Under the pieces are notes generated by a model, which had not been told where the DNA came from, ran no database searches, and saw only the letters and a program-made list of their open reading frames with translations. Shown piece after piece: positions 48,732 to 57,460 of a stretch of 64,000 nucleotides of DNA. Every line of letters begins with the position of its first letter. Position 1 is the first letter of the stretch. This DNA comes from Arthrobacter sp. AZCC_0090 (GTDB lineage: Bacteria; Actinomycetota; Actinomycetes; Actinomycetales; Micrococcaceae): positions 124,001 to 188,000 of the forward strand of contig NZ_JACHEE010000011.1 of NCBI RefSeq assembly GCF_014207375.1, in the 5' to 3' direction. Made by a program: the position numbers and the translations under genes.

Positions 48732-49356
48732 TGTCCTGTTCCTTTTCTGGAGAGTGCTGCGTGTTTGTCTTGAGTGCGGGATGAAGTACGACGACGAGGC
48801 GATGCTTGCGTGCGCCGCTCGCCAGTGCGGAAGCACCGCCGTCGTGGTATTTGTCCACGAGTCGGGTCACCGCAACGCCGAGCTCCTCGGCAAAAGCGGC
48901 GCGGTCCGCCGCTGAGCGGAAGGTGATTTCGCCGTCGATCGCGAAGCTCGCAAGCTTCTTCTTGGCTGCGGCCGCGCCTGCGATCAGCTTGCCCATCTCC
49001 TGGACCGTCCGGGCCGCGAGGGCCAGGAGCCAGAAGGCGGAAAAGCGATCCGAGAAGCGTCGGGGATCCGGAGCCACAGATGCGAGTGCCACCGGCGAGA
49101 TCAGGTACGACGCCGCCGTCGCGCGCAAAACGCGCTCGGTGACATTGCCCTTTTTCCGTTCCTCCACCAGCTCGACGAGCCCGTGCCGCTCAAGGGCCTT
49201 GAGATGGTAGTTGACCTTCTGTCGGGGCAGGCCAACCTTCACGGCCAGCTGCGTGGCAGAGCCGGGCTCAGCCAGTTCCTGCAGGATGCGGGTGCGGATC
49301 GGGTCCAGCGATGCTTCCGCCGCGGCGGGGTCCTCGATCACTTCGATGTCCAACAT
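48724..49356 (-). CDS. ArsR-type helix-turn-helix regulator
   Basis: The 210-residue protein has an N-terminal winged helix (DPIRTRILQELAEPGSATQLAVKVGLPRQKVNYHLKALERHGLVELVEERKKGN) of the ArsR/HTH_20 type. A longer helical domain of unknown role follows, with an Ala/Lys-rich segment. ATG 49356 is the start; the frame upstream is antisense to the RluA-type gene. No metal-binding Cys motif is present, so this is not a metal sensor of the classic kind. It probably controls its own operon with the AHSA1-like gene. Confidence 0.9.
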   Translation of the reverse strand: MLDIEVIEDPAAAEASLDPIRTRILQELAEPGSATQLAVKVGLPRQKVNYHLKALERHGLVELVEERKKGNVTERVLRATAASYLISPVALASVAPDPRRFSDRFSAFWLLALAARTVQEMGKLIAGAAAAKKKLASFAIDGEITFRSAADRAAFAEELGVAVTRLVDKYHDGGASALASGARKHRLVVVLHPALKTNTQHSPEKEQDND

Positions 49357-49412
49357 GCTTCTATTGTGCCTACCGACAACTTTTCTTGTCAAGAACTTTT
49401 TTCTCGTCGGCG

Positions 49413-49418
49413 GTAGAA
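49413..49418 (+). promoter_or_regulatory. TAGAAT -10 box for a leaderless RluA-type transcript
   Basis: TAGAAT lies 7 nt before GTG 49426 (ATG 49429), with no ribosome binding site between. A transcript starting at or next to the initiation codon is likely. Confidence 0.45.
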
Positions 49419-49428
49419 TAGACCGGTG

Positions 49429-50376
49429 ATGCAATCCCCCCTTCCAGTGCGCGACGGCGTCAACGCCACCCGTCTGCGCCTCCCGGACGAGGGGCCTTGG
49501 GACACCGCAATGGACTACATGATGCACCGCTGGGGCCACATCGATCCCCAGGGCATCGAGGACAGGTTCGACGCCGGCGAGATCGTCGGCGAAGGCGGCG
49601 CGCCACTTGACCGCGGCACCCCGCTCGAAGAACACACCTTCATTTGGTACTACCGCACCCTCCCGCCTGAGATCCGGATGCCGGTGGAGATCAACATCCT
49701 GCACCAAGACGAGCACCTCCTGGTCGTCGACAAGCCCCACTTCCTGCCCACCACCCCGGGCGGCACCTACATCCAGGAATCCGCGCTCGTCCGGCTCCGG
49801 AACCATCTGGACCTGCCAGACCTCATCCCGATGCACCGCCTCGACCGCATGACCGCCGGTGTGCTGCTGCTCTCCACCAACCCGGAGACCCGCGGCAAGT
49901 ACCAGGTGCTCTTCGAAAAGCGGCAGGTGCAAAAGGAGTACGAGTGCGTCTCTGCCGCGGCACCCGCCGCAGGCTTTCCCGCCGTCGAGCTCCCCGCCGT
50001 CGTGCGCAACCGCATGACCAAATCCCGTAGCTACCTGCTCGCCGAAGTGATCGACGGCGAACCCAACGCGGAGACGCGCATTGAGCTGCTGAGAACGTTC
50101 GACGGCGGCGCTCACGACGGCGGCTCCGCTCGCCGGGCGCTGTACCGGCTTGAGCCCCACACGGGCAAGACCCACCAGCTTCGCGTGCACATGGCCTCGC
50201 TCGGGCTGGGAATCGTGAACGACGCGTTCTACCCCGAGCTCCTGGACAAAGCCCCGGACGACTATTCCAAACCCCTGCAATTGCTGGCCCGTGGCATCCG
50301 ATTCGTTGACCCCATCAGCAAGCAAGCCGTGGAATACCGGAGCGAGCTCGAGTTGAGCGAAGCCCACCCCGCCTGA
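49429..50376 (+). CDS. RluA-family pseudouridine synthase
   Basis: The 315-residue protein is a pseudouridine synthase of the RluA superfamily with the catalytic Asp in HRLDRMTAGVLLL (about residues 135-147). Other marks are NILHQDEHLLVVDKPHFLPT, FEKRQVQKEYECV, RLEPHTGKTHQLRVHMASLGLGI and the terminal FVDPISK. It isomerises uridines in rRNA or tRNA; which site is not decidable from sequence. The N-terminal 80 residues lack a clear S4 domain. GTG 49426 or ATG 49429 may start the protein, probably on a leaderless mRNA. Confidence 0.93.
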   Translation: MQSPLPVRDGVNATRLRLPDEGPWDTAMDYMMHRWGHIDPQGIEDRFDAGEIVGEGGAPLDRGTPLEEHTFIWYYRTLPPEIRMPVEINILHQDEHLLVVDKPHFLPTTPGGTYIQESALVRLRNHLDLPDLIPMHRLDRMTAGVLLLSTNPETRGKYQVLFEKRQVQKEYECVSAAAPAAGFPAVELPAVVRNRMTKSRSYLLAEVIDGEPNAETRIELLRTFDGGAHDGGSARRALYRLEPHTGKTHQLRVHMASLGLGIVNDAFYPELLDKAPDDYSKPLQLLARGIRFVDPISKQAVEYRSELELSEAHPA

Positions 50377-50535
50377 CGCTCACTCACCAATACCGGTCCC
50401 TCCCCCAATCCTCGCTCGCCAATCACGGCTTTTCCTCAAACCCTCGCTCACCAAAATTGGGGAACATGTCCACCCTGTGTCATATCTGCAGGAGGGTCGA
50501 CCGAACGGGCAGCATAAGTGAACGAGCGTCGGGGT
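50376..50535. repeat. Degenerate copy of palindromic repeat family B
   Basis: This 160-bp stretch after the RluA-type gene contains repeated CGCTC(A/G)C motifs, ATCTGCAGGAGGGT at 50486-50499 and GTGAACGAGCGTCGG at 50520-50534. All resemble parts of the intact palindrome at 53267-53359. The left half is scrambled. It explains most of the 281-bp gap before the next gene. Confidence 0.6.
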
Positions 50536-50657
50536 GAGAGCGCTCGCAGCACCGAAACGAAGGCGAGTTCCCAGCCTCCAACCGGACCGGACGTATATGC
50601 TCAGTTTTGCTGGCCTGGCGACCAGGCGCGGCATTCGGTCTCGCGAAAAGGAACCAC

Positions 50658-51098
50658 ATGGCCCACGCTGAAAACGAAGTCTCGATCAACCGCCCCGCAA
50701 ACGACGTCTATGCCTTCTTGGCAGACGGGCTCAACAACAAGCTGTGGCGTCCGGCCGTCAAGACTGTCGCCCTCCCGAGCGGCGAAGCTGGCGCCCAGGG
50801 TGCTGTGTACTCCCAGACGCTGGCCGGCCCCGGCGGCCGCACGATCGCCGGCGACTACGAGATCACCGAAGCCCAGCCGGGCAAGCGCCTCGATTTCCAG
50901 GTGATTGCCGGCCCGGCTCGTCCAACGGGATCCTTCACCTTGGACGAAAACGAAGGCCGCACCACAGTGCGCTTTGCCTTGGATCTCCAGCCCAAGGGCT
51001 TCATGAAACTCATGGGCTCGATGATCACCAAGACCATGCAGCAGGAAGTCGGACAGCTCGGCCAGCTGAAGACCGTTCTTGAAGAAGGCCCCGCCTGA
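50658..51098 (+). CDS. SRPBCC family protein
   Basis: The 146-residue protein starts HAENEVSINRPANDVYAFLA, the first strand and helix of the SRPBCC fold. It has GSFTLDENEGRTTVRFALDLQPKGFMKLM near the end and a long C-terminal helix (EVGQLGQLKTVLEE). AAAGGAAC precedes the ATG at 50658. The short polyketide-cyclase-like form suggests ligand or lipid binding. It stands alone on the plus strand, convergent to a SnoaL-like gene. Confidence 0.88.
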   Translation: MAHAENEVSINRPANDVYAFLADGLNNKLWRPAVKTVALPSGEAGAQGAVYSQTLAGPGGRTIAGDYEITEAQPGKRLDFQVIAGPARPTGSFTLDENEGRTTVRFALDLQPKGFMKLMGSMITKTMQQEVGQLGQLKTVLEEGPA

Positions 51099-51130
51099 AG
51101 CTACCCCCGGACGTGCGGGGCCAAAAAAGA

Positions 51131-51562
51131 CTACGCCCCGGGCATCAGGCCGAGCTGGACCATCATTCCGGCGACGTCGGGGTGCGCGCTGAACGAGGTG
51201 TACTTGCCATCCCGCACCGATGCAAAATAGGAACCGGTGCCCGTGACACTCTTTCCCGTGGCGGGCAGTTCCATGCCTCCAACCACGAGGGGGCCGGTGT
51301 TCGTACCAGTGAATTCGACTTCGGCAGCTACCGCGTCCTCAGTGACCACTCGATTGATACTGCGTATATGCATGTCAGGAAACGCCGTGAACCATGTCTC
51401 CATGTACTGCCGCACCTGGTCCGTCGAGTGCAGTGCGTTGGGCAGCGACACATCCGATAACGTGAAAACATCCGCGAACAGGTCAGCAAAGTCAGCGGCG
51501 TCATGGTGGTCCCAGGCCGCCATGCCGCGATCATCCAGCCGCCGAACTTCTTCGATCAACAT
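51131..51562 (-). CDS. SnoaL-like polyketide cyclase family protein
   Basis: The 143-residue NTF2-fold protein has WDHHDAADFADLFADVFTL, VRQYMETWFTAFPDMHIRSI, VEFTGTNTGPLVVGG and PATGKSVTGTGSYFASVRDGKYTSF. These are the SnoaL-type ester-cyclase landmarks (wwhaFPDmh and fxGTxxGp). Two ATGs in a row follow GGGAGGT; the second (51562) has the better 6-nt spacing. Its substrate is unknown. Confidence 0.85.
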   Translation of the reverse strand: MLIEEVRRLDDRGMAAWDHHDAADFADLFADVFTLSDVSLPNALHSTDQVRQYMETWFTAFPDMHIRSINRVVTEDAVAAEVEFTGTNTGPLVVGGMELPATGKSVTGTGSYFASVRDGKYTSFSAHPDVAGMMVQLGLMPGA

Positions 51563-51582
51563 CATGTACCTCCCTAAAACTC

Positions 51583-51615
51583 GGCCCCGGCAGGGGGTGC
51601 CGGGCCCTGTTTTTT
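51583..51615. terminator. Hairpin with T-run between macrodomain and SnoaL-like genes
   Basis: A GC-rich stem (GGCCCCGGCA with TGCCGGGCC, one bulge) is flanked on the plus-strand side by TTTTTT (51610-51615) and on the other side by AAAA. On the minus strand it lies after the macrodomain gene and before the SnoaL-like start, so it can separate these two transcription units. Confidence 0.6.
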
Positions 51616-51666
51616 GATCTTAGGACGGGCATTAGGCGGGGACAATGAGCTGCGAAAACTCCGGAA

Positions 51667-52200
51667 TTACCAAGCCGTTCCGGGAAAGAACACGCTCCGG
51701 AACACATCGGTTGTCTCCGCGCTGAACAGCACAAATTCCACGAGTTCCAGCTCACCGGAGCCTTCGTCGCCAAAGCGACGGACGGCGTCGAACGCTACAG
51801 TGGCGACATCCCGCGCGTCCCAGCCATAGATCCCCGCGCTGATTGCGGGAAACGCAACGGAACGTGCTCCGAGGGACGCTGCCACTTTCAGGCTCTCGTG
51901 GAAACACGAAGCCAACAGTTTCGGATCGCTCTGGCCGGCGTGCCGGTTGGGACCGACGGTGTGGATCACCCATCGGGCAGGCAATTTGAACCCGGGAGTG
52001 GCCACGGCCTGGCCCACTGGCAGACCGTCTGGCAAGGAGGTCCTTCGAAGCTCCCGGCAAGCGTCCACAAGCTCAGGGCCGGCGGCGCGGTGGATGGCGC
52101 CGTCGACTCCGCCTCCACCCATCAAAGAAGAGTTGGCCGCGTTGACGATCGCATCGACGTCGCGCGTCGTGATGTCGCCTTGCAGGATCTCAAGCCGCAT
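51667..52200 (-). CDS. Macrodomain protein (O-acetyl-ADP-ribose deacetylase type)
   Basis: The 177-residue single macrodomain starts MRLEILQGDITTRDVDAIVN and has the ADP-ribose pocket AANSSLMGGGGVDGAIHRAAG (residues 21-41). The catalytic loop follows (PARWVIHTVGP), then the phosphate loop AFPAISAGIYGWD. It would bind or remove ADP-ribose groups, for example from O-acetyl-ADP-ribose made by sirtuins. ATG 52200 matches the family N-terminus; the upstream open frame is antisense to the DedA gene. It is divergent from dedA with 57 bp between. Confidence 0.94.
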   Translation of the reverse strand: MRLEILQGDITTRDVDAIVNAANSSLMGGGGVDGAIHRAAGPELVDACRELRRTSLPDGLPVGQAVATPGFKLPARWVIHTVGPNRHAGQSDPKLLASCFHESLKVAASLGARSVAFPAISAGIYGWDARDVATVAFDAVRRFGDEGSGELELVEFVLFSAETTDVFRSVFFPGTAW

Positions 52201-52257
52201 GGCGCCAGTCTTGCACGACACTCCGTCGGATGCACCAAAGTGGGGTAATTTGTGCCC

Positions 52258-52881
52258 ATGGACATCACCGCCGCCGATGGCTGGGGAGCCGCGATCTATG
52301 TCTGGATCATCCCCATGGTGGTGGGCGATGCCTTCTTCCCGCCCATCCCCTCCGAGATGCTGGTGATTACTGGTGGCGCGTTGGCGGCCGAGGGCCGGGT
52401 CAACTTTTGGCTCGTGGGTTTGCTTGCCGCCGTCGCGTCTTGGTTGGGCGACATTCTGGTATTCCAGCTCTTCAAACGCCGTTTGAGCCATATCCTGGAC
52501 CGCTGGGCGTGGGGTCGCAAAGTCCATCAGGGCATCCACCGGACCATCGCCAAGGCCGGACGTTCTTCCACCTACGGTGCGATCATCGGCGCCCGGTTCA
52601 TCCCAGGTGGGCGGCTTGCCGCCTCGGCCGCTGCCGGGATCGCCGAGGTTTCCTCCCGCGGTTTCAGCCTGTGCGCTGGTTTGGGCGGGCTGCTGTGGGC
52701 CACCTGGCAGGCAGGATTGGGTTATTTCGCAGGCTCGACGACGAAGCTTCCGTTCTGGGCGAGCTCACTGATCGGCGTCGGCGTGGGGTTGCTGATCGGC
52801 GTCCTGGTGGGCGTGATCGTCACGCGTCGCCGGGGCGACCGCTCGCCGGTGGACGAGCCGGGCGAGCCGCCGCATCTTTAG
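52258..52881 (+). CDS. DedA-family membrane protein
   Basis: The 207-residue protein belongs to the DedA/VTT family, whose members move undecaprenyl phosphate or phospholipid between membrane leaflets and support proton-driven homeostasis. Landmarks are DAFFPPIPSEMLVITGGALA near residue 25, SWLGDILVFQLFKR, GRSSTYGAIIGARFIPGGRLAASAAAGIAE with the conserved arginines, and a final helix pair. No ribosome binding site is evident before ATG 52258 (or GTG 52252). Confidence 0.92.
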   Translation: MDITAADGWGAAIYVWIIPMVVGDAFFPPIPSEMLVITGGALAAEGRVNFWLVGLLAAVASWLGDILVFQLFKRRLSHILDRWAWGRKVHQGIHRTIAKAGRSSTYGAIIGARFIPGGRLAASAAAGIAEVSSRGFSLCAGLGGLLWATWQAGLGYFAGSTTKLPFWASSLIGVGVGLLIGVLVGVIVTRRRGDRSPVDEPGEPPHL

Positions 52882-52915
52882 GCGCTGCCCTTTTAAGCGG
52901 CCGCCGCCGTCGGGC

Positions 52916-53221
52916 TCAGATCGGCGACCATTTCCCCCGCATGCGGCGCAACACGTAAAGGTTTCCTGTGAGCGCAACGCGTTCGACGGCGTCCCGCATC
53001 ATGGCTGCCGACGCGCGGGCCTCGCTGTTCTCGCCTGGGTAGTCGCGGGCCTCCACCAGGAAGCGAACGCTGATCTGCGGCACGCCGCCAACGACGTCCA
53101 GCTGATTGGCTTCGACATGATGACGCGTCTCCAAGGCCTCGACCGCAGCGGCCATCACCGACTCCGGCGGGTTGCCTGGTTTGAGCCCGGTGATCTTCAA
53201 CTTGGTCTGGAACGAAGGCAT
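52916..53221 (-). CDS. Small conserved hypothetical protein
   Basis: The 101-residue protein begins PSFQTKLKITGLKPGNPPES and alternates strands and helices: VMAAAVEALETRHHVEANQLDVVGGVPQISVRFLVEARD, then RDAVERVALTGNLYVLRRMRG. The pattern resembles a small ferredoxin-like fold. It is convergent to dedA and separated from ppc by palindromic repeat B. I recognise no named family. Confidence 0.6.
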   Translation of the reverse strand: MPSFQTKLKITGLKPGNPPESVMAAAVEALETRHHVEANQLDVVGGVPQISVRFLVEARDYPGENSEARASAAMMRDAVERVALTGNLYVLRRMRGKWSPI

Positions 53222-53266
53222 CCATCAACCCTAAACGCTCGCTCACGTATGGTGCCCCCGCGGGGA

Positions 53267-53359
53267 ACGCTCGCTCACACATGAGCCCAAACGGCGGTAC
53301 CCTCCTGCAGATGATCTGCAGGAGGGTACCCGAAAACGCCCACATATGTGAGCGAGCGT
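53267..53359. repeat. Palindromic repeat family B, intact copy
   Basis: A 93-bp nested palindrome. The outer arms ACGCTCGCTCACA (53267-53279) and TGTGAGCGAGCGT (53347-53359) enclose a perfect 17-bp inner stem (53296-53312 with 53314-53330, GGTACCCTCCTGCAGAT and complement) with one central base. An extra AACGCTCGCTCAC lies just upstream at about 53234. It sits between the small hypothetical gene and ppc, both on the minus strand. Confidence 0.9.
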
Positions 53360-53382
53360 CGGAAGGTAAGGGGAGGAAACGG

Positions 53383-56181
53383 TTAGCCGGTGTTGCGGAG
53401 GCCGGCGGCCACTCCGTTGACGGTGATGAGCATGGCCCGCTGGAGTCGTTCGTCGATCTCGGCGCCCGAAATGGAAGCTTCGCGGACGCGGCGCAACAAC
53501 TCCACCTGCAGGTAGCTGATGGGGTCGAGGTATTGGTCGCGGATTTCGAGGGAACGCTTGAGCGTCGGCTGGGCTTCCAGGAGCTCGGTTTCGCCGCTCA
53601 GGAGTTCCACTTCGGCAACAGTGAGATCGTACTCAGTGCGGATCGCCTTGAAGAGGTGGTGCAGCTCTTCCGGAACCAGCGAAGACACATAATGCCCGGC
53701 GATGTCCATGTCCGTCTTGGCCAGGGTCATCTCCACGTTGGAAATCACGGACTGGAAGAAGTGCCAGCGCTTCATCATCTCGGCAAGCTCGGCGGTGTTG
53801 CCAGCCTCGCGGGCGGCCTTCAGGCCTGAGCCCACTCCGAACCAGCCCGGAACGATCTGCCGCGACTGGGTCCACCCGAACACCCACGGGATGGCCCGCA
53901 GCCCACCCAGTCCCGCGCCGGAGTCCGGGCGCTTGGAGGGACGCGAGCCGATGTTCAGGGACCCGAGCTGCTCCACCGGGGTCGAGGCCAGGAAGTACGC
54001 GGGCAGGTCCGGATCGTCGATCAGCGAACGGTACTGGGCGAACGCGGCGTCGGAAATGATCTCCATGACCTGCCCGTAACGTTCGCGCTCATCGTCGGAG
54101 GTGCGCGGGGTGCGGTGCAGCGCAGAGCCTTGCATCACGGCCGCAAGGGAGAGCTCCAGGTTTTCGCGGGCGAGCTCCGGCAGGGAGTACTTGTCCGAGA
54201 TGACTTCGCCTTGCTCGGTGAACTTGATGGCGCCTTCCAGCACGCCGTTCGGCTGGGCCATGATGGCGTCGTAGGTCGGTCCGCCGCCACGGCCCACGGA
54301 ACCGCCGCGGCCATGGAAAAGCCGAACGTTCACGCCGTGCTTGGCGGCGACGTCGCGCAGCTTTCGCTGGGTTTTGTGGATCTCCCACTGGCTGGTCATG
54401 ACACCGGATTCCTTGTTGGAGTCCGAGTAGCCCAGCATGATCTCCTGGACGTCCCCGCGCAGCCGCACCAGCGAACGATAGGACGGATCGGAAAGCAGCA
54501 GGTCCACGATTTCGGCCGAGGCGCGCAGCTCTTCCACGGTTTCCAAGAGCGGGGCGAAGCCGATCTTGGCATACGGAGCCGCGCCGAAGAGGTCGATCAG
54601 CCCAGCCTCACGGGCCAGCACGGCGGCGGCCAGGACATCGTCCGCGCCGCGCGTCATGGAAATGATGTAGGTTTCGACGACGTCCGGCCCGTACGTCTGG
54701 AGGGCGTGGCGGATGCTGCGGAACACGTCGTACGTGCGGTCGCCGTCGCCGTCGAGCTTGATGGGGTGGCCGGACAGCGGCCGGCGAGAAGCCAGCTCCG
54801 CACTCAGCCGCTCAAAGCGCTCGGCGCGGCTCAACTCACCGTAGGGGGTTCCGACGCCGATCCGGTCCACCAACTGCCCGACGGCGTCGTGGTGGTAGTC
54901 GGCGTGTTCACGGATGTCGAGGGTCGCCAAGTGCAGCCCGAAGGAAGCGATCGCGCGGCGGACGCGGGCCAGGGCGCCGTCGGCCACGAGCACGGCCGAG
55001 TGCTTCCGCAGCGAGGCCTCCAGCAGCTCAAGTTCGGCCAGCAGCTCCGACGTTGAGGCGTAGTCGCGGCCGGCTTCGTGGTATTTGGACGCAGCCACGC
55101 GACGGCCCGTGTTGATGAGCTTGGCCTTGATGCACGTCAGTTTGAGGCGGTAAGGCTCCTGCGCGTTCAGCTCCAGGATGCGTTTGTCCAAGCCGGGCAG
55201 GTTCTTGAGGTCGACGGCGATCGAGTCCAGGAGGTCCTCTTCCGCGTCCACCAGGGCCGTCGAGTTGGAGAGGATGGAAATCAGTTCGTCGATCATCGAG
55301 ATGCTGATCCGCACGGCATGCTGGTTCTGAAGCTGCAGGATTTCGCGGGTGACGGAAGCGGTGACGTTCGGGTTGCCGTCGCGGTCTCCGCCGATCCAAG
55401 AACCGAAGCGGATGGGGGCGTTCTGCGCGGGCAGGACGACGCCGTGCTCACCCAGCAGTTCAGTGAGGTCCGTGAGCATTTCCGGCATGGCGTCGGTCAG
55501 GATGCTGCTCAGGTAGTAGATGGCGTTGCGGGCCTCGTCCACTGGGGTGGGGCGGACCTGACGCAATTCGTCCGTCTGCCACATCTGGTCGATGATCTCG
55601 GCGAGCTGGCGGTCCTGGCGGCGGCGCGCTGCCGTGCCCTCAAGGGTTGACTCGGCCAGGACATCCGAGAGCTTGCGGATCTTGTCCAGCACCGAACGGC
55701 GCGAAGCCTCGGTGGGGTGGGCGGTGAAAATAGGGCGAACGTCCAGCTTATTGACGACATCCTGCAGGGCCTGGGTTCCGGCCTCGTCGGCGATCTCGGC
55801 CACGGCTTTGGCCAGCCAGCCGTCCTTTTCCTGGCGGGTGCGCAGTCCGCGGACGCGGTGCACTTGCTCGGCGGCGTTGGCGAGGTGGAAATAGAAGGCG
55901 AAGGCGCGGACCAGCTCGGTGGCTTCCTCAAGCGGCAATGAGGCGAGCAGTTCCCGGACCTGGGCGACGACGTCGTGCGCGCTCCACGGGCCGGTAGCGT
56001 CAGCCCCACCGCGGGCGGCTTCCTTGGATTCCTTGGTAAGCAGGCGCACCTGCTCGACGAGCTGCAGCAACTCGGGCCCGTGCTGGCGGACCAACGACTC
56101 TCCGAGAAGCGTGGAGACGCGGCGGACATCGGCCCGCAGTTCCGCGGCGAGGTCGGTGCTGAGATGTGCAGTGTCAACCAT
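53383..56181 (-). CDS. ppc: Phosphoenolpyruvate carboxylase
   Basis: Ppc fixes bicarbonate onto phosphoenolpyruvate to give oxaloacetate, refilling the TCA cycle. The 932-residue protein has all family marks: FTAHPTEASRRS with the catalytic His near residue 155, the bicarbonate-site RFGSWIGGDRDGNPNVT, MLGYSDSNKESG, the glycine loop LFHGRGGSVGRGGGP, and the C-terminal GVAAGLRNTG with the conserved final NTG. The length is normal. The start ATG at 56181 matches family N-termini. It stands alone, with palindromic repeat B after it and repeat A upstream beyond its promoter. Confidence 0.97.
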   Translation of the reverse strand: MVDTAHLSTDLAAELRADVRRVSTLLGESLVRQHGPELLQLVEQVRLLTKESKEAARGGADATGPWSAHDVVAQVRELLASLPLEEATELVRAFAFYFHLANAAEQVHRVRGLRTRQEKDGWLAKAVAEIADEAGTQALQDVVNKLDVRPIFTAHPTEASRRSVLDKIRKLSDVLAESTLEGTAARRRQDRQLAEIIDQMWQTDELRQVRPTPVDEARNAIYYLSSILTDAMPEMLTDLTELLGEHGVVLPAQNAPIRFGSWIGGDRDGNPNVTASVTREILQLQNQHAVRISISMIDELISILSNSTALVDAEEDLLDSIAVDLKNLPGLDKRILELNAQEPYRLKLTCIKAKLINTGRRVAASKYHEAGRDYASTSELLAELELLEASLRKHSAVLVADGALARVRRAIASFGLHLATLDIREHADYHHDAVGQLVDRIGVGTPYGELSRAERFERLSAELASRRPLSGHPIKLDGDGDRTYDVFRSIRHALQTYGPDVVETYIISMTRGADDVLAAAVLAREAGLIDLFGAAPYAKIGFAPLLETVEELRASAEIVDLLLSDPSYRSLVRLRGDVQEIMLGYSDSNKESGVMTSQWEIHKTQRKLRDVAAKHGVNVRLFHGRGGSVGRGGGPTYDAIMAQPNGVLEGAIKFTEQGEVISDKYSLPELARENLELSLAAVMQGSALHRTPRTSDDERERYGQVMEIISDAAFAQYRSLIDDPDLPAYFLASTPVEQLGSLNIGSRPSKRPDSGAGLGGLRAIPWVFGWTQSRQIVPGWFGVGSGLKAAREAGNTAELAEMMKRWHFFQSVISNVEMTLAKTDMDIAGHYVSSLVPEELHHLFKAIRTEYDLTVAEVELLSGETELLEAQPTLKRSLEIRDQYLDPISYLQVELLRRVREASISGAEIDERLQRAMLITVNGVAAGLRNTG

Positions 56182-56328
56182 GAAAAATACCTTCTGGCGT
56201 TGGGTGTGGCCCGTACACTGCGCTGGATACTGTGAGCCGGATTACTAATATTCCTACGGAATCCTACCCGTAGCTCTTGAGGCTGTGGGAATCCGTCTCA
56301 GATGTTGTCGCTAAGTCCGCCGCGGCCG

Positions 56329-56394
56329 CCCAACTAGCTCGCAGTTGTTGTCGTTATCAGCCCTCAGAACGACATCTAATGCGAGTCAGTTGGG
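56329..56394. repeat. Palindromic repeat family A, copy 2
   Basis: This is a second 66-bp copy of the palindrome at 46727. The left arm is CCCAACTAGCTCGCA (56329-56343), the inner stem TGTCGTT/AACGACA, and the right arm TGCGAGTCAGTTGGG (56380-56394). The left 27 bp differ from copy 1 at one position; the loop is less conserved. It lies between the divergent ppc and DUF1684 genes. Confidence 0.9.
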
Positions 56395-56462
56395 TTCCGG
56401 GAATGGCGACGAGAGGTGCATGGTTAAGGCAACGACACACCGCCCGAACCGCTGGAGGAACC

Positions 56463-57299
56463 ATGAGCACAACAGCCCCCGCAACTGATGCCCAGCTGGA
56501 ACGCTGGCAGCGTTTCCGCAACGGCCGCAACGCTGCCCTCGCGGCGGAACACGGCTGGCTGACGCTCACATCCTTCCAGTGGCTCGAATCCGCACCTGCC
56601 GCCGTCGAACTCGTCCCGGGGCTCTGGTCAACGGACGGCACGACGGCGACACTCACCGCGAGCGCGGCTGATGGACTCACGCTCGTGGAGACGGGAGCTC
56701 CCGTGGATGGCACGATTTCGGCCACCCTCCAGGATGAGGAATCGCTCATGTGGGTGCAGTTCGGCGGCGCGGATGGCACGGAGGTGGTGGTCGAACTGGC
56801 CATGCGCGCGGACAAGTACGCCATCCGCACCCGGGACAACTCCTCGCCGGTGTTGACGGAGTTCGAGGCCGTTCCAACCTATGAATACAACCCGGACTGG
56901 GTGCTCGAGGGCCGTTTCGAGGCGTACCCTGAACCGGTGGATGTACCGATCGGGACGGCCAACCCTTTGGTGGACGGGGTGCATCGATCCGTGGGCGAGG
57001 TCGTTTTCCGGGCGCCTGGCCTTCCCCACGAGATCCGCCTGCACGCCGAGGCCGAGAAGCTCGGAGCGCTCACCGTCACTTTCCACGACGAAACGAACGG
57101 CAACACCACGGACGAATGGCGCAAGCTGGCGGTTTCACGTCCCCGGCACGATGGCTCTGTGGTGCTGGACTTCAACCGCGCCATCAACTACCCGAGTGCT
57201 TTCACGCCGTATGGCACGTGCCCCATGCCCGTGACCGGAAATTCGATCGACGTGGCGGTCGAAGCCGGGGAGAAACTGCCTGCGGGCCGGATCGTCTGA
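56463..57299 (+). CDS. DUF1684 domain-containing protein
   Basis: The 278-residue protein has the DUF1684 pattern: RFRNGRNAALAAEHGWLTLTSFQWLE at the start, then DKYAIRTRDNSSPVLTEF, PTYEYNPDWVLEGRFEAYPEP and VLDFNRAINYPSAFTPYGTCPMP near the end. The last block (F..d...yYPSaFt.y.tCPlPp) is diagnostic for the family, whose biochemical role is unknown. CTGGAGGAACC precedes the ATG at 56463. No operon partner. Confidence 0.92.
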   Translation: MSTTAPATDAQLERWQRFRNGRNAALAAEHGWLTLTSFQWLESAPAAVELVPGLWSTDGTTATLTASAADGLTLVETGAPVDGTISATLQDEESLMWVQFGGADGTEVVVELAMRADKYAIRTRDNSSPVLTEFEAVPTYEYNPDWVLEGRFEAYPEPVDVPIGTANPLVDGVHRSVGEVVFRAPGLPHEIRLHAEAEKLGALTVTFHDETNGNTTDEWRKLAVSRPRHDGSVVLDFNRAINYPSAFTPYGTCPMPVTGNSIDVAVEAGEKLPAGRIV

Positions 57300-57383
57300 G
57301 CCGAGTCGGCTAAACGCATTCGTCTAAACCGCGTCCCCTAAACCCAGGGCGTTACATCTCATACGAGGCAGGGTACACTCTTT

Positions 57384-57401
57384 TTGGAAAGCGCTTACCA
57401 A
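57384..57401 (+). promoter_or_regulatory. LacI-type operator upstream of the Gfo/Idh-DUF6807 gene
   Basis: TTGGAAAGCGCTTACCAA contains the perfect 8-bp palindrome AAGCGCTT and nearly symmetric flanks. It lies 60 bp before the start codon. It resembles the two sites beside the LacI gene at 63048 and the general LacI/GalR operator shape. Confidence 0.7.
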
Positions 57402-57460
57402 GCGCCCCGAAACGACACTGACGTCAGCAACCCCGCCCCCGGGGACAGATGAGGAGAGCT

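Noticed and set aside
51095..51135. Hairpin followed by AAAAAA after the SRPBCC gene, as an intrinsic terminator
   Set aside because: The stem is only about 5 bp and the A-run is on the wrong side for either strand's terminator.
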